Of a DNA stretch of 27,360 bases, positions 24,234 through 27,360 are shown piece by piece. The stretch spans positions 1 through 27,360 of the forward strand of contig JBCDJJ010000047.1 in assembly GCA_038747915.1 (NCBI GenBank), written 5' to 3'. Below the pieces are notes generated by a model, which saw only the letters and a list, made by a program, of their open reading frames with translations, was not told the DNA's origin and did no database searches. The translations under genes and the position numbers were made by a program. This stretch comes from JBCDAP01 sp038747915. GTDB taxonomy: Bacteria > Planctomycetota > Phycisphaerae > Phycisphaerales > UBA1924. Within the stretch, counting starts at the first letter, position 1. Each line of letters opens with the position of its first letter.

Positions 24234-24307
24234 GCGGGGTTACATCAGCCGGTCTGGCGCTTTGTTACGCTGATCGCCCCAATTTCATCACAGGAGCACC
24301 GTGCCCG

Positions 24308-24895
24308 ATGCGCCAGACGCCGATCCGTTCGATGACTCGTTGCCTGCTTGTGTGTGCTGCTGTGGCCCTGCCGCTCGGTGCGCTCGGCGGGTGCTCGACC
24401 ACGCCCGACACGGAAGATCAGCTCGATCTCGTGACCGACGCGATCGGTGCGCACAACTGGTTCCGCTCACGCGTGCCGGGGCTCGATGCGCAGATCGCCT
24501 CGTCGGCGGGGTACATCGTGTTCCCGGGTGTGGCGCAGTGGGGTCTCGGCATCAGCGGCGGGAATTATGGCCGCGGCGTGGTCTACAACAGCGCTGGGCG
24601 TCAGATCGGGTGGGCCGCGTTCAACAAGGTGTCGGGCGGGCTGCAGATCGGTGGCCAGGGGTTCAAGATGCTGATGGTGGTCGAAGACGAGACCACATTC
24701 ATGGAGCTGATGGACAACAAGCTGACGGGCTCGGCCTCGGCGGTCGGCGTGGTCGGGCGGGGCGGCGGGGCGGCGGCGCCGTTCGACAACGGCTTTGCGA
24801 TCTACCAGGGCGACAACCGGGGCCTGATCGCCGGTGTGAACGTGGGGCTCGATGTGCTGCGGTACGAGCCGTTCGTCGGCGGATCGAGCCTTTGA
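24308..24895 (+). CDS. SYLF (Ysc84-like) domain lipoprotein
   Basis: 195 residues. Lipoprotein signal: MRQTPIRSMTRCLLVCAAVALPLGALGGC, with the lipidated Cys at residue 29. The remainder is a SYLF/Ysc84 lipid-binding domain: SSAGYIVFPGVAQWGLGISGGNYGRGVVY, then GGLQIGGQGFKMLMVVEDETTFMELMDNKLTGSASAVGVVGRG, then GLIAGVNVGLDVLRYEP. Bacterial members are periplasmic or outer-membrane lipoproteins with a proposed phospholipid-binding role. AGGAG at 24292-24296 lies 11 nt before the ATG; a GTG at 24301 is out of frame. It stands alone, 74 nt after the MFS gene and convergent with purC. Confidence 0.9.
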   Translation: MRQTPIRSMTRCLLVCAAVALPLGALGGCSTTPDTEDQLDLVTDAIGAHNWFRSRVPGLDAQIASSAGYIVFPGVAQWGLGISGGNYGRGVVYNSAGRQIGWAAFNKVSGGLQIGGQGFKMLMVVEDETTFMELMDNKLTGSASAVGVVGRGGGAAAPFDNGFAIYQGDNRGLIAGVNVGLDVLRYEPFVGGSSL

Positions 24896-24900
24896 CTCAG

Positions 24901-24932
24901 TGTTCGCGGGAGCGGGATGCTCCCGCCACCGG
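24901..24932 (+). repeat. GGGAGC hairpin repeat, copy H4 (between convergent genes)
   Basis: tgttc followed by a perfect 8-bp stem gcgggagc / gctcccgc with loop gggat and then CCACCGG. Relative to copy H1 (gtgggagc / gctcccac) the second pair changed from T-A to C-G on both arms. It sits in the 47-bp gap between the SYLF gene (+) and purC (-), so it is a likely two-way terminator. Confidence 0.85.
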
Positions 24933-24942
24933 TGCTCGTGGT

Positions 24943-25911
24943 TTAGTGGTGTGGGAAGAGCAGCTCGATGGCCCGCGCGTACCGTGCGCGGGTGCCTTCG
25001 ACGACATCGCTCGGGAGTTCGGGGCCGGGGTGTGACTTGTCCCAGGCGCCTTGGTCGACGAGAGCCTGGAGATGATCGCGGACGAACTGTTTGTCGAAGC
25101 TCTGCTGAGGGCCGCCGGGGCGCCACTGGTCGCGCGGCCAGTAGCGCGATGAGTCTGGGGTGAGCACCTCGTCGGCGAGGATGGGATCGGCGCTCGTTGG
25201 TTCACCATCAGCATCGAGTGGGAAGCCGAACTCGAATTTGGTGTCGGCGAGGACGAGGCCTCGGTCGGCGGCGTGCGCATGGGCCGCGGTGTAGGTCGCG
25301 AGCGTGCGCTCGCGGAGGGTGCGCATGAGGTCAAGGCCGACGTGGTCGGCGGCCCGGTCGAAGGTGATGTTCTCGTCGTGGGCGCCCTGCTCGGCCTTGG
25401 TGGCTGGGGTGAAGATGGGTTCGGGGAGCCGGCTGCCCCGTTCGAGGCCGGGCGGAAGAGGGACACCACAGACGGCGGCGTTCGCCTGGTACTCGGCCCA
25501 CCCCGAGCCATCGAGGTAGCCGCGGGCGACGCACTCGATCGGGATGATGCGGCAAGAGCGGACGATGGTGGTGCGCGGGGCGAGGGCAGCGGCGTGCGCC
25601 GCGTCGAGGCCACCGGCGTGGAGCGCCGCCTCGGTCTCGGCAGTGCTGGTGTGGAGGCGGTGGATCGGGCACAGGCCGTGGGCCTCGATGAGGTCGAACC
25701 ACCGGTTGGAGAGGGTGGTGAGCAGCACACCCTTGCCCGGGATCGGTGTGGGGAGGACCACATCGAAAGCCGAGAGGCGGTCGCTCGCGATCAGGAGGGT
25801 GCTCGGAACCGCGGCACCCGGGAGCTGGTACACATCCCGGACTTTGCCCTCGCGGCGGCCAGGAAAGGGCAGTTCGGTGCGGAGCACGGGCGGCTCACCG
25901 GGGTGCGGCAT
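24943..25911 (-). CDS. purC: Phosphoribosylaminoimidazole-succinocarboxamide synthase
   Basis: 322 residues; joins aspartate to CAIR with ATP to form SAICAR in de novo purine synthesis. N-terminal GRREGKVRDVYQLPG is the ATP-binding start (GKVRDxY). LLIASDRLSAFDVVLPTPIPGKGVLLTTLSNRWFDLI and RSCRIIPIECVARGYLDGSGWAEYQ are the family signatures. GLVLADTKFEFGF and LADEVLTPDSSRYWP complete the catalytic core. The C-terminal SFDKQFVRDHL is typical of the longer (~300-residue, yeast-like) type rather than the ~237-residue E. coli form. The ATG at 25911 puts the conserved part at residue 10. No strong RBS is seen. It stands alone, with no other pur gene nearby. Confidence 0.95.
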   Translation of the reverse strand: MPHPGEPPVLRTELPFPGRREGKVRDVYQLPGAAVPSTLLIASDRLSAFDVVLPTPIPGKGVLLTTLSNRWFDLIEAHGLCPIHRLHTSTAETEAALHAGGLDAAHAAALAPRTTIVRSCRIIPIECVARGYLDGSGWAEYQANAAVCGVPLPPGLERGSRLPEPIFTPATKAEQGAHDENITFDRAADHVGLDLMRTLRERTLATYTAAHAHAADRGLVLADTKFEFGFPLDADGEPTSADPILADEVLTPDSSRYWPRDQWRPGGPQQSFDKQFVRDHLQALVDQGAWDKSHPGPELPSDVVEGTRARYARAIELLFPHH

Positions 25912-25989
25912 CGATCGATGGTACCGGCGGCTTGTCAGCACCGCCGTAGATGTGACAATGCAGGCTGTTCTTGCCCAAGGAAGGGTTTG

Positions 25990-27360
25990 ATGGTCCGTTT
26001 CGTGTTCGAGTCCGCCCAGCCACGCCATCAGGCCAACCCGCCGCGGGGTGGGTACCTAGTCGGCAAGGATCACGGTCCGATGCCGACGGTGGTGCGCGCG
26101 GACGGCGGGGCGCTGGTGGCCGACCACAACCGCTCGGACGCGGTCTCGCTCGTGGTGGAGTACGACACACCACAGGCGGGCCCGCTGATGCTGCGGACGT
26201 GCCTGCTGCCGGGTGGCGACCGGACGTACCTGCTACCGCTCGAGCTGGCTCGTCACCAGATCATGATGGTGATCCGCAAGCTCGAGGAATGGGGCCTGTC
26301 GAATCTCTCGCCGTCTCACGAGGCAATGCGGCGGTTCGAGGATGCACGGGCGCGGTTTACGGATGCAGCGACGGCGGGCTCCGGCTTTGCGAGCGGGGAG
26401 CCGAGCCTGGACGCATTCGAGGCGGCGGACGAATCGCTGCGACTCGCGATCGAGGCGGGTGAGGCGCTCGCGCGTGAGGATGCGCACCGCGGTCGCGCCG
26501 GCGCACCGCTCAAGATCGGATGCACGGTGGCGCCGGCCTCGTTCAGCGCCGCGGATCAGCGGGTAATCGGCGAGCGGTTCGACTTCATCACCTGCCCGAT
26601 GCGATGGGCGGAGGTCGAGGCGGACGAGGGGCGGTACACGTTCGCACCGACCGACCGGTGCATCGAATGGGCGGTGCGGCACGCACGGGTGCCGGTGGTG
26701 AGCGGGCCGGTGGTAGAGCTCAGCGAGCCGGCGATGCCGGGGTGGCTCGGGGTGTGGGATCACGACTACGAGCAGCTGCGCGACTTTGCGTACGAGCACG
26801 TGAAGCGGGTGGTGACGCGGTACCGGCGGACGATCTCACAGTGGACCGCGACGAGCTGCTTGAGCGACAACGCGGCGGTGCCGCTCAGCATCGATCAGAT
26901 GGTGGATCTGACGCGCGTGACGGTGCTGGCGATCCGCAAGCTGCACCCGAAGGCGCGTGTGGTGATCGAGTTGGCCTACCCGTTTGGTGATCTGGTGTCG
27001 GTGCGCCGTGATCGGCCTGGGGTGAACCCGCGGCTGTTCGCGGAGCTGGTGCTGGACGCGGGGGTGCGGATCGATGGGGTGGCGATCCGTCTGGTGATGG
27101 GCGGGGAGGAGGCGGGGGCGCGGCACCGCGATCTGCTGGCGGTGGCGCAGTTGATGGATGAATTTCAGACGCTCGAGCGTCCGGTGCATGTGAGTGCGTT
27201 GGCGGCGCCGTCGGAGTCGATCGGGCCCGGTGATGCTGGCCCACGGGGCGATGAGGCGGGCGCGGTGGATCGGCAGTCGGCGTGGATCCGGGATGGGGTG
27301 TCGGTCAGGCTCTGCCACGCGAGCGACCGCACCATCGGCCGCGCCGCGATCACCGACACC
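25990..27360 (+). CDS. GH10-like (xylanase-fold) protein lacking catalytic glutamates, 5' part
   Basis: 457 residues, open to the window end. GGAAGGG (25979-25985) lies 4 nt before the ATG. Residues 1-170 have no family I recognise (a beta-rich start MVRFVFESAQ, then a helical part with many Ala and Glu). From about 172 the chain follows glycoside hydrolase family 10: IGCTVAPASFSAADQRVIGERFDFITCPMRWAEVEADEGRYTFAPTDRCIEWA mirrors the xylanase ENEMKW...G.F.F..AD..V.WA region. Then EPAMPGWL and VKRVVTRYRRTISQWTATSC follow. In active enzymes the last block ends WDVVNE; here Cys290 occupies the acid/base Glu. In the nucleophile block ITELD the chain reads VSALA (401-405), with Ala403 for Glu. So it probably has no GH10 hydrolase activity and may bind polysaccharide instead. 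No signal peptide is seen. Confidence 0.75.
   Translation, partial: MVRFVFESAQPRHQANPPRGGYLVGKDHGPMPTVVRADGGALVADHNRSDAVSLVVEYDTPQAGPLMLRTCLLPGGDRTYLLPLELARHQIMMVIRKLEEWGLSNLSPSHEAMRRFEDARARFTDAATAGSGFASGEPSLDAFEAADESLRLAIEAGEALAREDAHRGRAGAPLKIGCTVAPASFSAADQRVIGERFDFITCPMRWAEVEADEGRYTFAPTDRCIEWAVRHARVPVVSGPVVELSEPAMPGWLGVWDHDYEQLRDFAYEHVKRVVTRYRRTISQWTATSCLSDNAAVPLSIDQMVDLTRVTVLAIRKLHPKARVVIELAYPFGDLVSVRRDRPGVNPRLFAELVLDAGVRIDGVAIRLVMGGEEAGARHRDLLAVAQLMDEFQTLERPVHVSALAAPSESIGPGDAGPRGDEAGAVDRQSAWIRDGVSVRLCHASDRTIGRAAITDT

Overview
This window looks like a high-GC bacterial chromosome segment. The best guess is a planctomycete of the Phycisphaerae type. That rests on inference: the G/C-ending codon usage, two secreted proteins ending in a PxP...RRR sorting-like tail, small secreted His/Arg-rich proteins, a degenerate GH10-like protein, and many palindromic intergenic repeats. 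No rRNA or tRNA is present to settle it.

Layout. (1) 1-1314 is the 3' part of groL. It is followed by an abrupt AT-rich stretch (1315-1875) holding the first half of a SIR2-like gene. That gene breaks off at its FNYD motif into about 0.9 kb of GC-rich, hairpin-packed repeat DNA (1878-2775). (2) 2776-7003 is an envelope or secretion block on the + strand: a PPC-like exported protein with a sorting tail, an M48 lipoprotein protease, two small secreted basic proteins and a second sorting-tail protein. Three of its spacers carry copies of one roughly 110-bp repeat. (3) 7304-13441 is central metabolism: sucA-sucB (2-oxoglutarate dehydrogenase E1 and E2) on the minus strand, divergent from sthA (soluble transhydrogenase). 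(4) 13497-16788 holds an L-threonine-3-dehydrogenase-like epimerase-family protein, a phosphoglycerate mutase, and an HPt / response-regulator-diguanylate-cyclase pair. (5) 16950-22660 is a glycan locus: a GT2 glycosyltransferase, an FkbM methyltransferase, and a tight four-gene minus-strand operon whose genes overlap by 4 nt (GTGA or ATGA junctions). The operon encodes a large DUF115/GT42-like protein, a NeuA-like cytidylyltransferase, a D-2-hydroxyacid dehydrogenase and an SDR. (6) 22815-27360 holds an MFS transporter, a SYLF-domain lipoprotein, purC, and the start of a GH10-like protein that lacks both catalytic glutamates.

Most notable points: the glycan operon reads as a self-contained pathway that makes, activates with CMP and transfers an unidentified sugar acid, with no NeuB in view. 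Three families of intergenic hairpin repeats occur, two of them with compensatory base changes between copies. The end of groL shows a codon-usage break, a lost nucleotide-contact Asp and an adjacent truncated AT-rich defence-type gene. The GH10-like gene is probably a pseudoenzyme.
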